Positions 16,702-25,386 of a DNA stretch of 35,742 nt are shown one piece after another. Origin of the DNA: Opitutaceae bacterium. GTDB taxonomy: Bacteria; Verrucomicrobiota; Verrucomicrobiia; Opitutales; Opitutaceae. Position 1 is the stretch's first letter. Each line of letters begins with the position of its first letter. The position numbers and the translations under genes are program-made. Below the pieces are notes generated by a model. That model saw only the letters and a list, made by a program, of their open reading frames with translations, was not told the origin of the DNA and searched no databases. Location of the stretch: contig JACMRG010000121.1 in NCBI GenBank assembly GCA_014376585.1, positions 1-35,742 of the forward strand, in the 5' to 3' direction.

Positions 16702-17220
16702 ATGCCGAATTCAGATCCGACCCGCTGGTTCACCTCCGAGCTCGCCCCCCACGAGTCCGCCCTGCGCGCCTACCTGCACGGACTCGCCTCGCCCCCCGAT
16801 ATCGACGACATCGTGCAGGAAACTTACGCCCGCATCCTCCGCGCCCACGAGCGCGGCCCGATCTCCTCACCTCGCGGCCTGCTTTTTGCCACGGCTCGCA
16901 ACATCACCCGCGACCTCTTTCGCCGTCGCACCACCGCCAACACGTTTCCGATAGCGGAAATCGACGAGACCCGCGTCTTCGATGATGCGCCCAACGCAGC
17001 CGAGACTGCCAGCCGCCGGCAGGAGACCGACCTGCTCGCCCTCGCGATCGCCGAACTGCCCCCGCGCTGCCGTGAAATCCTCGTCCTCCGCAAATTTGAA
17101 AACCTTTCCCACCGCGAGATCGCCCAGAAACTCGGCATCTCTGAGCACACCGTCGAGGCCCAGCTCACCAAGGCCCTCCATCGCTGCGAAGATTTCTTCG
17201 GCCGCCACGGCCTGCCGTAA
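16702..17220 (+). CDS. FecI-type ECF RNA polymerase sigma factor (cassette B)
   Basis: 172 residues with ECF region 2 (DIDDIVQETYARILRAHERG, then LLFATARNITRDLFRRR) and region 4 (LPPRCREILVLRKFENLSHR, then IAQKLGISEHTVEAQ). The frame is open back to 16498, but the first part is arginine/proline-rich without homology. The ATG at 16702 aligns with the N-termini of the other two sigma factors. It is the first gene of a + strand run of sigma, FecR (26 bp gap) and receptor (66 bp gap), probably one operon. Its likely target is the operon's own receptor. Confidence 0.92.
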   Translation: MPNSDPTRWFTSELAPHESALRAYLHGLASPPDIDDIVQETYARILRAHERGPISSPRGLLFATARNITRDLFRRRTTANTFPIAEIDETRVFDDAPNAAETASRRQETDLLALAIAELPPRCREILVLRKFENLSHREIAQKLGISEHTVEAQLTKALHRCEDFFGRHGLP

Positions 17221-17246
17221 CTCCTAATCTGCCGCCTTCCCCGCCA

Positions 17247-18290
17247 ATGACACCCGATCCTTCACCCGACGCCATCCGCGCCGCCACCGCGCTCTGGTTG
17301 ATCCGGCGCGACCGCGGCCTTTCGTCGGCGGAATCGATCGAATACGAACTCTGGCTCGCCGCCGACGAACGCCATGCCGCCGCCCTGAATCGCTCCACCC
17401 GCGTCTGGTCGTTGCTCGACGGCATCCCCGCGCCGACCGCCGCCCCCGTTCTCGCCGCCGTCACGCGCCGCCGCTCATTTTGGCGCCAGACGCGCGTGTT
17501 CGGCGGCTTGGCCGCGGCCGCCGTGCTCTTTTTCGGCCTCATGGTCTGGCGCAGCCCGCTTGCGCCCTCCGCCCCCGACACGCCCTTGCAGGACCCAACC
17601 CCCGCCGGCCCGCGCACGGTTACTCTGACCGACGGTTCGCTGGTCCAGCTCAACACCGGCGGTGAAATCCTCGAACAATTCACCGCCGCGGAGCGCCGGG
17701 TCATGCTGGTCCGCGGCGAAGCGCATTTTAGTGTCACCAAAAATCCGGCCCGGCCCTTTGTCGTTCAAACCGGCACTCTTCTCGTCCGCGCCATCGGCAC
17801 GGCCTTCAACGTCAACCGCGCGCCCTTGGGCGTTGACGTGCTGGTGACCGAAGGCCGCGTCCAGCTCATCGACAGCCGGGCTCCCGCCCCGGGCTCCTCG
17901 TCCGCACCCGCCGCCGCCCTGCCTTCGCTCTCCGCCGGCGACCGCGCCGTCTTCCGCGGGGAACCCGAACAGCCCCGCGACCTCGCCCAGGCGTTGATCG
18001 TGTCGCACGCGGATACGACGGAGATCACCCGCACCCTTTCTTGGCGCGAGCCCCTCCTCCGCCTCGGTGGCGCCAGCCTCGCCGAGCTCGCCGCCCAGTT
18101 TGAACGCGGCACGGGCCGCCGCCTCGTGCTCGCCGATCCCGCCCTCGCGGAACTCCGCTTCGGCGGGCGTTTCCGCGCGGACGACATCGAGGGCTTTACC
18201 CATCTGCTCGGGACGACTCTGGATCTCGACGTGGAGCACGCCGCCGACGGCACGATTGTGCTGCGGAAAAAAAAGCCGGATTCACGATAG
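17247..18290 (+). CDS. FecR-like anti-sigma factor (cassette B)
   Basis: 347 residues. FecR_N at about 8-58 (ATALWLIRRDRGLSSAESIE, WLAADERHAAALNRS), a single membrane segment at about 84-101 (VFGGLAAAAVLFFGLMVW), a periplasmic FecR core (LTDGSLVQLNTGG, RRVMLVRGEAHFSVTKNPAR, AIGTAFNV) and a C-terminal STN-like module (LAELAAQFERGTGRRLVLAD to the end). It should sequester sigma-B and receive the signal from TBDR-B. A proline/alanine-rich low-complexity insert near 213-230 (APAPGSSSAPAAALPS) is absent from FecR-C. Confidence 0.9.
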   Translation: MTPDPSPDAIRAATALWLIRRDRGLSSAESIEYELWLAADERHAAALNRSTRVWSLLDGIPAPTAAPVLAAVTRRRSFWRQTRVFGGLAAAAVLFFGLMVWRSPLAPSAPDTPLQDPTPAGPRTVTLTDGSLVQLNTGGEILEQFTAAERRVMLVRGEAHFSVTKNPARPFVVQTGTLLVRAIGTAFNVNRAPLGVDVLVTEGRVQLIDSRAPAPGSSSAPAAALPSLSAGDRAVFRGEPEQPRDLAQALIVSHADTTEITRTLSWREPLLRLGGASLAELAAQFERGTGRRLVLADPALAELRFGGRFRADDIEGFTHLLGTTLDLDVEHAADGTIVLRKKKPDSR

Positions 18291-18356
18291 CGGATCCCGG
18301 CGCATGGTGCGTCTTCCCCGCGCCGCCGACCTCACGGTCCGTGGAAAACCCCATCC

Positions 18357-21300
18357 ATGTTTACCCTTTTACGCCAGTGTTTCAGGCCGCTCGGCCTGAG
18401 GCCGGCGCTTCTGCTGATCCTCTGCATGGGCGGGCCGTGTTTTTGTCTCTCTGGAGCTGAACCGGTCCGTCGCTCCTTCGCCATTCCGGCAGGAGATGCT
18501 GAGGCGACGCTGGAGGCATTTTCTGATCAGGCCGGCGTGCAAATCGTCTATCTGCTCGGCGATATGCGCGGTGAGAAGACCAACCCCGTCCAAGGCGTTT
18601 TTGCGATTCGCACAGCGCTCGACCGGTTGATCGGCAACACCGCGTTGAGGGTGGTCGTGGATGGGAAAACTCAGGCCTTCGTCATCCAGCGCAGCCGTTC
18701 GCGGCCGGCGTCGGCGGAGCTTCCCAAGAACCCGAACCCAACGCCACCCCCGCCCATGAAAAAATCCCTGACTACCCGGCTCGCTGCCGTCCTTGCCGCC
18801 GTTACTGCCTCCGTCCTCACCGCCCAGCCAGAGCCTGCCACCTCCGCCCCGACTGACGCCGCCAAACCCGGCGACGCGATTCGGCTCTCCGAATTCCGCG
18901 TCGATACTTCCAAAGACCGCGGCTACCTCGCCACCAATGCCACCACCGGCACGCGGCTCAACATGTCGATCAAGGAGATCCCTCTCCCCATCGAAGTGAT
19001 CACCCGCGAGTTCATCGACGATATCGGCGCCGTCGATATCAAGGAATCCCTCCGCTACAGCGCCGGCATCGTGCAGGACACGGTGACTACCTCGAACAGC
19101 TTTACGTTCAGCCCCTCCGGTTCGGGCAATGCCAACTCAATCAATCGGGACAGCGTGCAGATCAACATTCGCGGCTTCAACACCCGCTCTTTTCTTCGCA
19201 ACGGCTTTCGGCAGGACACGGTCACCGACGTCGTAAACATCGACCGTCAGGAAATCGCCCGCGGTCCGCAGGCGCTCCTTTACGGCGTGGCTGCGCTTGG
19301 CGGCATCGTGAACATCACGCCCAAATACCCGCGTAACACCCAGCGCACCACGGGGCGCTTCGCCATCGGCAGCGAGGATTTCTACCGTGCCGAACTCTAC
19401 AACACCGGCCCCATCCTCAAATCCCGCCCCAATGGCGACCGCTCACTGAATTACGGCATCGGCTTCGTCTACCAGAACCAGAGTTCCGCCGACGACTTCG
19501 ACGACCGGCGCCGCATCCTCATGACTCCGTCCCTCGACTTCCGGCCGTTCAAAAACACCAATATTTTTGTCGACGTCGAATACGGCCAGTTCCGCACCGA
19601 GGGCAACGGCTTCAAAGATATCAACGACGCCAACGCCGGGAACATCATCAACCCCTTCGGCCTGCGCACCCGGGAGGACATCAGCGTTTACAACGAGACC
19701 AAGACCGTCGCCCGCGACCGTTTCGGCAAAGGCCGTTTCTTCCGCTGGAGCGGCGGCGACACGTTTCAAAAAAATGAATATTTCAGCGGCACCGTCGAGG
19801 TCACCCAAAAGATTTTCGACGGCCTCACGGCGATCGTGGGGGGTAATTACAGCGATTCCCTCGTGACCAATCGTGGCCTCGATTCGCAGGGCATCGCGAC
19901 CGCCAACACCGCTAGTTCTGCCATCGTTCCCACCGGCTTGGGTATCTGGACCAACGTTGGAGCCAACCCGACCAATGCCGCTCAAAACTACTGGAAAACG
20001 GTAAACTACCAGTGGAACGACGCGCGGACGCACAAGCTCATCAAACAATTCCGCGCCGAGCTCACCTATGAATTAAACCTCTGGGGCAACAAACAGGTTA
20101 TCCTCCTCGGACGTCAGGAGCAGACGGTCGCGCAGATCAACCGAAGCACCGCTCAGGTCACGAGCAACATCACGGGTGGCTCCAACCGCTCGTATAAAGC
20201 ATTCGACGATCTCAGCTACATCGCCGACCGCGGCGAACAGACCCGCATCTTTCGCGAGACGCCGTTTTGGGAGTGGAACACGGGCGAATACGCCACCTAT
20301 CAGGGCAAGTGGTGGGAGAACAAGATCACGATCATCGGAGGCCTGCGTTGGAACCGCTACATGGTCCGCACCTACGACAATACCTTTGTGAAAGCGGACG
20401 CCACCCAGCCCGATTCCAACGTGGCTAATTGGGTCAAGCCCGCCGCTCCCGATCCAGGCAGTCTCACGAGCGCCGCCGGCCAGACTCCGGTCATCAACGG
20501 CTACCGGTTTGCCAACATCCCGCAGAAAGACACCAGCCCCACCGCTGGCGTAAGCTTCGCGCTCACCAAAGCGGTTTCTCTCTACGCTGTAACCGCCGGA
20601 GGAATATATCCCAACACCGGACAGCGCGACGGCGCGGCCAGTCCATTCCAAGCCGAGAAAACCAAGAGCAAGGAAGTCGGCGTGAAGTTTGATGTTTGGA
20701 AGGACAAACGCGGTCGCGACCGCATCTCGGCCACCGTCGCCGGCTTTCAGATCGATCGTGAAAATGCCATCTACAATCTTTTCTGGGCGCCCCAGCCGCG
20801 CAGTAACAACCAAGCGACACTCCGCGCTGGTTTCACGGCGAATGCCCCTGTCTCCGGCACCGGGCTTAACGCTTACACCGTGACAAACTCTGCCTTCACC
20901 ACCTTCCAAACCGCCAATCCCGTCACCTACCTCGTGCCCGTGACCTACGTGGCTGCCGTTGATCTTGCCAGCCCGCGAGTGACGGGTGCGCCACAGGCAA
21001 ATAACCTCATCCTCGTCGACTACGCCTCACTGGGCTCCGCCGCGACCGACCCACTCCGTCGCGCACTCGATGCGGCCGCCAATGACGCCAATAACCTCAC
21101 CGCACTCCAGAACGCCACAACCGGCAACGGCGCCGGCAATCTCAACGCCAACAACGGCTACGCGCTCAACCGCAATTCTGACACCTCCTACAACGACCAG
21201 ACGAAGGGCGTGGACATGCAGATCTATCTCAACCTCACCGACCATCTCACCACCGTGTTCACCTACACCCATCTTTACCAAGGCGTGACGGGCGGCTTTA

Positions 21301-21905
21301 AAGTCGTCGATCAGGTGAAGAGCACCGAGTATGACTCATGGTGGAACTACATGGGCATTCCCCTCGCTGATCGCGGGAAGAATCTCGATGAATCCACCTA
21401 TGATTTCTCGGGCCAGACGGTCGGCCGTCGCACCCTCGACAACCCCCGCAATCAGCTCTCGATTTGGAACAAATACGACTTTACGGATGGCGCATTAAAA
21501 GGCCTGGATGTCGGTCTCGGCGTTAATTTTAACGGCCCACGCCAGAGCGAAGCACTCCTCAACAACGGTGCCCGCACCACCGCCGGCGTGGAAAACATCC
21601 GCTATAAACCGCAATTTAAAGCCGACTACAAAATCAACCTCGGCCTCGGCTACCGCACTCAGCTGATACGCCGTAATTGGAACTTCCGGCTCAACGTGAA
21701 CAACGTGCTTAACGAGCAGAAGAAAATGGCGACGGGGTCCAGCTCGTTGTATGTTTCACCGGCAGATATCGCCGGGACCAATATCCTCGCGGGAAGTCTT
21801 GTTCCCTCCACCACGGCGGGCGCGCAGAAAATTACGGTGCCCGAACGCGTCGTGCGATATTTCGATCCCATCTCGTTTCGCTTCACCCTCAGCACGAGTT
21901 TCTGA
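18357..21905 (+). CDS. STN-domain TonB-dependent receptor/transducer (cassette B), unusually long
   Basis: 1182 residues. Signal peptide (about 13-33), STN domain (about 39-110, opening RSFAIPAGDAEATLEAFSDQ), a second signal-peptide-like segment starting at Met134, a candidate TonB box RLSEFRV (176-182), a plug (IKESLRYSAGI, QINIRGFNTRS, IARGPQALLYG, GGIVNITPK) and a barrel with terminal Phe. It is about 280 residues longer than TBDR-A. Part of the excess lies near residues 800-940, rich in Asn/Ala/Thr (ALDAAANDANNLTALQNATT), probably a large extracellular loop. The start has the C-rich leader AAAACCCCATCC before its ATG. A strong terminator follows. Confidence 0.92.
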   Translation: MFTLLRQCFRPLGLRPALLLILCMGGPCFCLSGAEPVRRSFAIPAGDAEATLEAFSDQAGVQIVYLLGDMRGEKTNPVQGVFAIRTALDRLIGNTALRVVVDGKTQAFVIQRSRSRPASAELPKNPNPTPPPPMKKSLTTRLAAVLAAVTASVLTAQPEPATSAPTDAAKPGDAIRLSEFRVDTSKDRGYLATNATTGTRLNMSIKEIPLPIEVITREFIDDIGAVDIKESLRYSAGIVQDTVTTSNSFTFSPSGSGNANSINRDSVQINIRGFNTRSFLRNGFRQDTVTDVVNIDRQEIARGPQALLYGVAALGGIVNITPKYPRNTQRTTGRFAIGSEDFYRAELYNTGPILKSRPNGDRSLNYGIGFVYQNQSSADDFDDRRRILMTPSLDFRPFKNTNIFVDVEYGQFRTEGNGFKDINDANAGNIINPFGLRTREDISVYNETKTVARDRFGKGRFFRWSGGDTFQKNEYFSGTVEVTQKIFDGLTAIVGGNYSDSLVTNRGLDSQGIATANTASSAIVPTGLGIWTNVGANPTNAAQNYWKTVNYQWNDARTHKLIKQFRAELTYELNLWGNKQVILLGRQEQTVAQINRSTAQVTSNITGGSNRSYKAFDDLSYIADRGEQTRIFRETPFWEWNTGEYATYQGKWWENKITIIGGLRWNRYMVRTYDNTFVKADATQPDSNVANWVKPAAPDPGSLTSAAGQTPVINGYRFANIPQKDTSPTAGVSFALTKAVSLYAVTAGGIYPNTGQRDGAASPFQAEKTKSKEVGVKFDVWKDKRGRDRISATVAGFQIDRENAIYNLFWAPQPRSNNQATLRAGFTANAPVSGTGLNAYTVTNSAFTTFQTANPVTYLVPVTYVAAVDLASPRVTGAPQANNLILVDYASLGSAATDPLRRALDAAANDANNLTALQNATTGNGAGNLNANNGYALNRNSDTSYNDQTKGVDMQIYLNLTDHLTTVFTYTHLYQGVTGGFKVVDQVKSTEYDSWWNYMGIPLADRGKNLDESTYDFSGQTVGRRTLDNPRNQLSIWNKYDFTDGALKGLDVGLGVNFNGPRQSEALLNNGARTTAGVENIRYKPQFKADYKINLGLGYRTQLIRRNWNFRLNVNNVLNEQKKMATGSSSLYVSPADIAGTNILAGSLVPSTTAGAQKITVPERVVRYFDPISFRFTLSTSF
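18756..18824 (+). other. Internal in-frame ATG with a second signal-peptide-like segment in TBDR-B
   Basis: Residues 134-156 are MKKSLTTR followed by LAAVLAAVTASVLTA, an excellent Sec signal peptide with a T-A-Q cleavage-like end. The ATG follows ACGCCACCCCCGCCC, the same kind of C-rich leader seen at gene starts in this window. The linker just before it is Pro/Asn-rich (PKNPNPTPPPP), as expected if a former untranslated leader is being read through. Confidence 0.65.
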
Positions 21906-21935
21906 TCCGCGCTACTTGGCTGCGGAATGTTCTCT

Positions 21936-21965
21936 GGGGATGCCGCACCCGCGGCATCCTTTTTT
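21936..21965 (+). terminator. Rho-independent terminator after TBDR-B
   Basis: GGATGCCG (21938-21945) and CGGCATCC (21952-21959) form a perfect 8-bp stem with a 6-nt loop, followed by TTTTTT (21960-21965). It lies about 30 bp after the stop codon. A textbook intrinsic terminator closing cassette B. Confidence 0.9.
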
Positions 21966-22265
21966 ATGCCCGGCCGCCGCCACGTGAAAAGCGACCACGG
22001 GTCCAAAGACGCGCCTGAAAATCGCATCTTGTCGTAGCGCAACGCGCGAGCCCTTCGTTCGCGGTTAGATGTTGTAGCCACAAAAGCTTCACGGCACCAG
22101 CCACGGAAAAAACAGGATTTTATTTTTGGGTCGCGACCAATTACGAACGCTTAATCCTGCGGAAGCGGGCGGATGCCTTCCCGTGAGCGCAGTGCTGTCG
22201 GCATCACGCGTTCGTTCCATCTTTACCCCGATTTACACCAACCTAGCGCGCATCACCCCACCACC
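21966..22265. promoter_or_regulatory. Probable promoter/operator region of the fourth receptor gene
   Basis: 300 bp without a credible gene, with lower GC than its flanks. It holds a perfect 10-bp palindrome GGTCGCGACC (22129-22138) directly followed by ATTACGAACGCTTAAT (22140-22155), which has ATTA/TAAT ends around a CG-containing core and could be an operator. An A/T-rich stretch precedes it (22105-22127). No clear -35/-10 pair was identified. The gene start is preceded by a C-rich leader (ATCACCCCACCACC). Confidence 0.35.
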
Positions 22266-25200
22266 ATGTTAAAACTTCCGCCCGCCTGCCTAGCCGCCTC
22301 GCTTGGCCTTCTCGCCGCCTCAACCCTCCTCGCGCAAACCAACCCGGCCCCGGTCGCACCCGCATCCCAAGTCGATTCTGTCGCCATTCGCAGCGACTCC
22401 ACCGGTGCCATCACCGGCCGCGTCTTCAACCCCGCCACCGGTGAATATATCCGCAACGCCCAGATCCGCATCGTCGAGACCGGCGTCACCGCCATCTCCG
22501 AAAACGAAGGTGCGTTCCGCTTTTCTTCAGTCCCCGCCGGCCGCGTCACCCTCGTCGTCACCTACACCGGCTACCGCTCCGTCACCTCCACGGTCGACGT
22601 CGCCGCCGGCAGCGCCGCGACGAAAAATTTTGACCTCATCAGCACGCTCCAGCCCACCGCCACTGCCGCCGCGGACGGCACCGTGAAACTCGAAGCCTTC
22701 ACCGTGAACAGCGAGCGCGAGGGCAGCGCCAAAGCCATCATGGATCAGCGCCGGTCCATGAACGTCACCAACACCGTCGCCTCCGACGCCTTCGGCGACA
22801 ATGCCGAGGGCAACATCGGCGAATTCCTCCGCAACATGCCGGGCGTCGAACTCGACATTGCCTACGGCGAGGTTCGCAACGTGCGCCTCCGCGGCCTCAG
22901 CTCCGAATACACCTCCGTCACCGTCGATGGCGTCTCCCTCGCCAGCGCCGACGCCAACGCCGGCGCCGCCGGCAACGCCCGCGCGTTCACTTTCGAAAGC
23001 GCCTCCCTCAACAGCGTCGAGGCCATCGAAGTTTCCAAGACCGTCAGCGCCGACGTCGACGCCAATTCCCCCGCGGGCACCATCAACCTTAAGACCAAGC
23101 GCGCCTTCGACCGCGCCGGCCGCCGCGTCACCTGGCAGGCCAACGTGGTCGCTCACTCCGAAGAATTTAACCTCAATAAAAGCCGCGGCCCCGATGATTC
23201 CGGCCGTTCCCATAAATTCCGCCCGGGCGGCATCTTCGAATACTCCGATATCTTCCTCACCCGCCGGCTCGGCGTCGTTTTCAACATCAGTGAATCCAAC
23301 GTCTATCAGGAGACCCTAGTCTCCACGTTAACCTACAACCGCACCACGACTCCCACCGATTCCCGTCCCGAGGTTCTCACCGCCCTCAGCTTCCAACACG
23401 CCCCGCGCTTCAACAAACGCTTCGCGACCACCCTCACCACCGATTTCAAGGTCACCAAGTCCCTCGCCCTCTCTCTCGGCCTCATCTACAATTACACCGA
23501 CCTCTGGACTCCCCAGCGCACCGTCACGTTCAACACCGGCGGACGCGCCTCCGTCGTCGGCGATCTCTACACGGATTTCACCACCACCACCGGAGCCACC
23601 GTCGTCTCCAATCCCGTCGCCGTCTCCAAGCTCGGCGAGTCCCTTACTATCCTGCCGAAGTTCGACTACAAAACTCCAAAATTCGATCTCGAAGGCAAAG
23701 TCGCCTACTCCGACGCCACCAGCTGGTATGATCCGCTCGTCCGCCGCCACGCCATCCGCGACGCCAACAGCCCCACCGCCACCGGCGTCAACTACCGCGC
23801 CACGCGCTCCTCCGCCCAGGACACCGATTGGAAATTCACCCAAATCTCCGGGCCCGACCTCGCCGACGGTGCCAGCTTCAGCAGCCCCGCCGTCAGTATT
23901 AACGACGGCCGTTTCTCCCGCTCGGTTTTTGTCAGCGGCGAATTGAACGCCACCCTCCGCACTCGCTTCCTCCGCCCCATCGTTTGGAAAACCGGCTTCA
24001 AGGACCGCTACGAACTCCGCAAATTTGAAGACGATCAGTTGTCCAAACGCGCCGATTACTTCGGCAGTGCCACCGGCACCACCCCCGTCAACCCCGGCGC
24101 CTGGGCCAACTACGCCTCCGCTTACCCCTACGATTTCGGCATCGCCAACGGCAACATCTCCTCTCTCTCGGGCCGCAACATCTTCATGCCCGACCTGGAG
24201 CGCATTGCCCGCCTCTACGACGCCCAACCCACCGCGTTCCGCCAGAACCTTCCTCCCGGCAATTACTACACCGCCTTCATCGCCAACAAAAAACGCTACG
24301 AGGAAGAAATCCGCTCCGGCTACGCCATGGCCGACACCGTCTGGGGCCGCTTAAAATTCCGCGCCGGCCTCCGCTGGGAAGAGACCCACACCGACTCGAC
24401 GGAATTCGATGTGCGCACGCCCGTCGAGGTGCGCACCGCCGGTTACACCGTCGTCAACGGCCGAGCCACGACCATCCCCGGCCTCGACTACCAATATTTC
24501 TCGCAGCCCAAAATCCATCGCACCGGCAAATACCATAATTTTTTCCCCAGCAGCTCCGTCAAACTGCTGATCACCGAAAATCTTAACCTCCACCTCGGCT
24601 ACAGCAGCACCATCAAGCGACCCACCTATCGTGACCTCGCCGGCGTCTGGTCCATCAACGACACCGCCCAAACCGTCACCGCGCCCAACCCCAACCTGAA
24701 ACCCGAAACCTCCCAAAACTACGCCGCCCGCTTCGCCTATTATTTCGAGCCCGTCGGCCAGCTCAGCGTCAGCCTCTTCCAAAATCAGGTGAAAGACCTG
24801 CACGTCACCAAGACCATCTCGCCGCAGGAGTTCGGCTACAACGGCGACGACGATCTTTCCAGCTACCTGTTCGTGACCACGGGCAACAACGTGAACCGCG
24901 TCCAGATCCGTGGCATGGAAATCGAATACAGCCAGGCGCTCTCGTTTCTTCCCGGCGTCTTCAAACGCCTCAACGTCCGCGCCGCCTACACCCGCAACTA
25001 CGCCGAGATTATCACGGCCAACCTCGCCCCGCACCAGCTCAGCGGCGGGCTCAGCTACTCCCTCGGCCGTTTCAGCACCAACGTGAACGCCACATGGTCC
25101 GACAACTTTCCCTTGAGCAACACCGGCCTCACCTATCGCCGCCACCGCACCAATCTCGACGCCGGCGCCGGCTGGCGTCTCTCCAAAAATCTCACCCTCA

Positions 25201-25331
25201 GCGCCAACGTCCGCAATCTTCTCAACACGCCCTACATCAACATGCAGGCCTTCGCCCCCAGCGCCCCCGTCTGGACTCGCAGCGAGATCACCGGCCTCTC
25301 CTGGACCTTCGCCATCAAAGGCACCTATTAA
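22266..25331 (+). CDS. TonB-dependent receptor with carboxypeptidase-regulatory-like N-terminal domain
   Basis: 1021 residues from the ATG at 22266, where the signal peptide begins (LAASLGLLAASTLLAQ). Residues about 47-124 form a carboxypeptidase-regulatory-like beta-sandwich (GAITGRVFNPATGEYIRNAQ, FRFSSVPAGRVTLVVTYTGY). A candidate TonB box KLEAFTV (141-147) follows, then a plug (IGEFLRNMPGVELD, VRLRGLSSEYTSVTVDGVSL, GTINLKTKR) of the Caulobacter-type glycan receptor class, and a barrel ending in Tyr. It has no STN domain and therefore should not signal through FecR. It is followed by two FAD oxidoreductases on the same strand, 55 and 28 bp apart, suggesting an uptake-and-oxidation operon. 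Ligand unknown. Confidence 0.92.
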   Translation: MLKLPPACLAASLGLLAASTLLAQTNPAPVAPASQVDSVAIRSDSTGAITGRVFNPATGEYIRNAQIRIVETGVTAISENEGAFRFSSVPAGRVTLVVTYTGYRSVTSTVDVAAGSAATKNFDLISTLQPTATAAADGTVKLEAFTVNSEREGSAKAIMDQRRSMNVTNTVASDAFGDNAEGNIGEFLRNMPGVELDIAYGEVRNVRLRGLSSEYTSVTVDGVSLASADANAGAAGNARAFTFESASLNSVEAIEVSKTVSADVDANSPAGTINLKTKRAFDRAGRRVTWQANVVAHSEEFNLNKSRGPDDSGRSHKFRPGGIFEYSDIFLTRRLGVVFNISESNVYQETLVSTLTYNRTTTPTDSRPEVLTALSFQHAPRFNKRFATTLTTDFKVTKSLALSLGLIYNYTDLWTPQRTVTFNTGGRASVVGDLYTDFTTTTGATVVSNPVAVSKLGESLTILPKFDYKTPKFDLEGKVAYSDATSWYDPLVRRHAIRDANSPTATGVNYRATRSSAQDTDWKFTQISGPDLADGASFSSPAVSINDGRFSRSVFVSGELNATLRTRFLRPIVWKTGFKDRYELRKFEDDQLSKRADYFGSATGTTPVNPGAWANYASAYPYDFGIANGNISSLSGRNIFMPDLERIARLYDAQPTAFRQNLPPGNYYTAFIANKKRYEEEIRSGYAMADTVWGRLKFRAGLRWEETHTDSTEFDVRTPVEVRTAGYTVVNGRATTIPGLDYQYFSQPKIHRTGKYHNFFPSSSVKLLITENLNLHLGYSSTIKRPTYRDLAGVWSINDTAQTVTAPNPNLKPETSQNYAARFAYYFEPVGQLSVSLFQNQVKDLHVTKTISPQEFGYNGDDDLSSYLFVTTGNNVNRVQIRGMEIEYSQALSFLPGVFKRLNVRAAYTRNYAEIITANLAPHQLSGGLSYSLGRFSTNVNATWSDNFPLSNTGLTYRRHRTNLDAGAGWRLSKNLTLSANVRNLLNTPYINMQAFAPSAPVWTRSEITGLSWTFAIKGTY

Positions 25332-25340
25332 CTTCTAAAA

Positions 25341-25364
25341 GTAGGGCGGACTTTAGTCCGCCTT
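25341..25364 (+). repeat. GTAGGG...GTCCGCC hairpin repeat, copy 1
   Basis: Seven perfect base pairs, GGCGGAC / GTCCGCC (25345-25351 and 25356-25362) with a TTTA loop, extended by a G-U and an A-T pair. It starts 10 bp after the receptor stop codon. Two more copies follow the next two genes. Possible transcript-end or mRNA-stabilising hairpin. Confidence 0.7.
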
Positions 25365-25386
25365 CACCGCCCCAGCCCTACCCGCC

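Noticed and set aside
20073-20909. 278-codon - strand frame within TBDR-B
   Set aside because: No start context or family motif; the + strand receptor is continuous through it.
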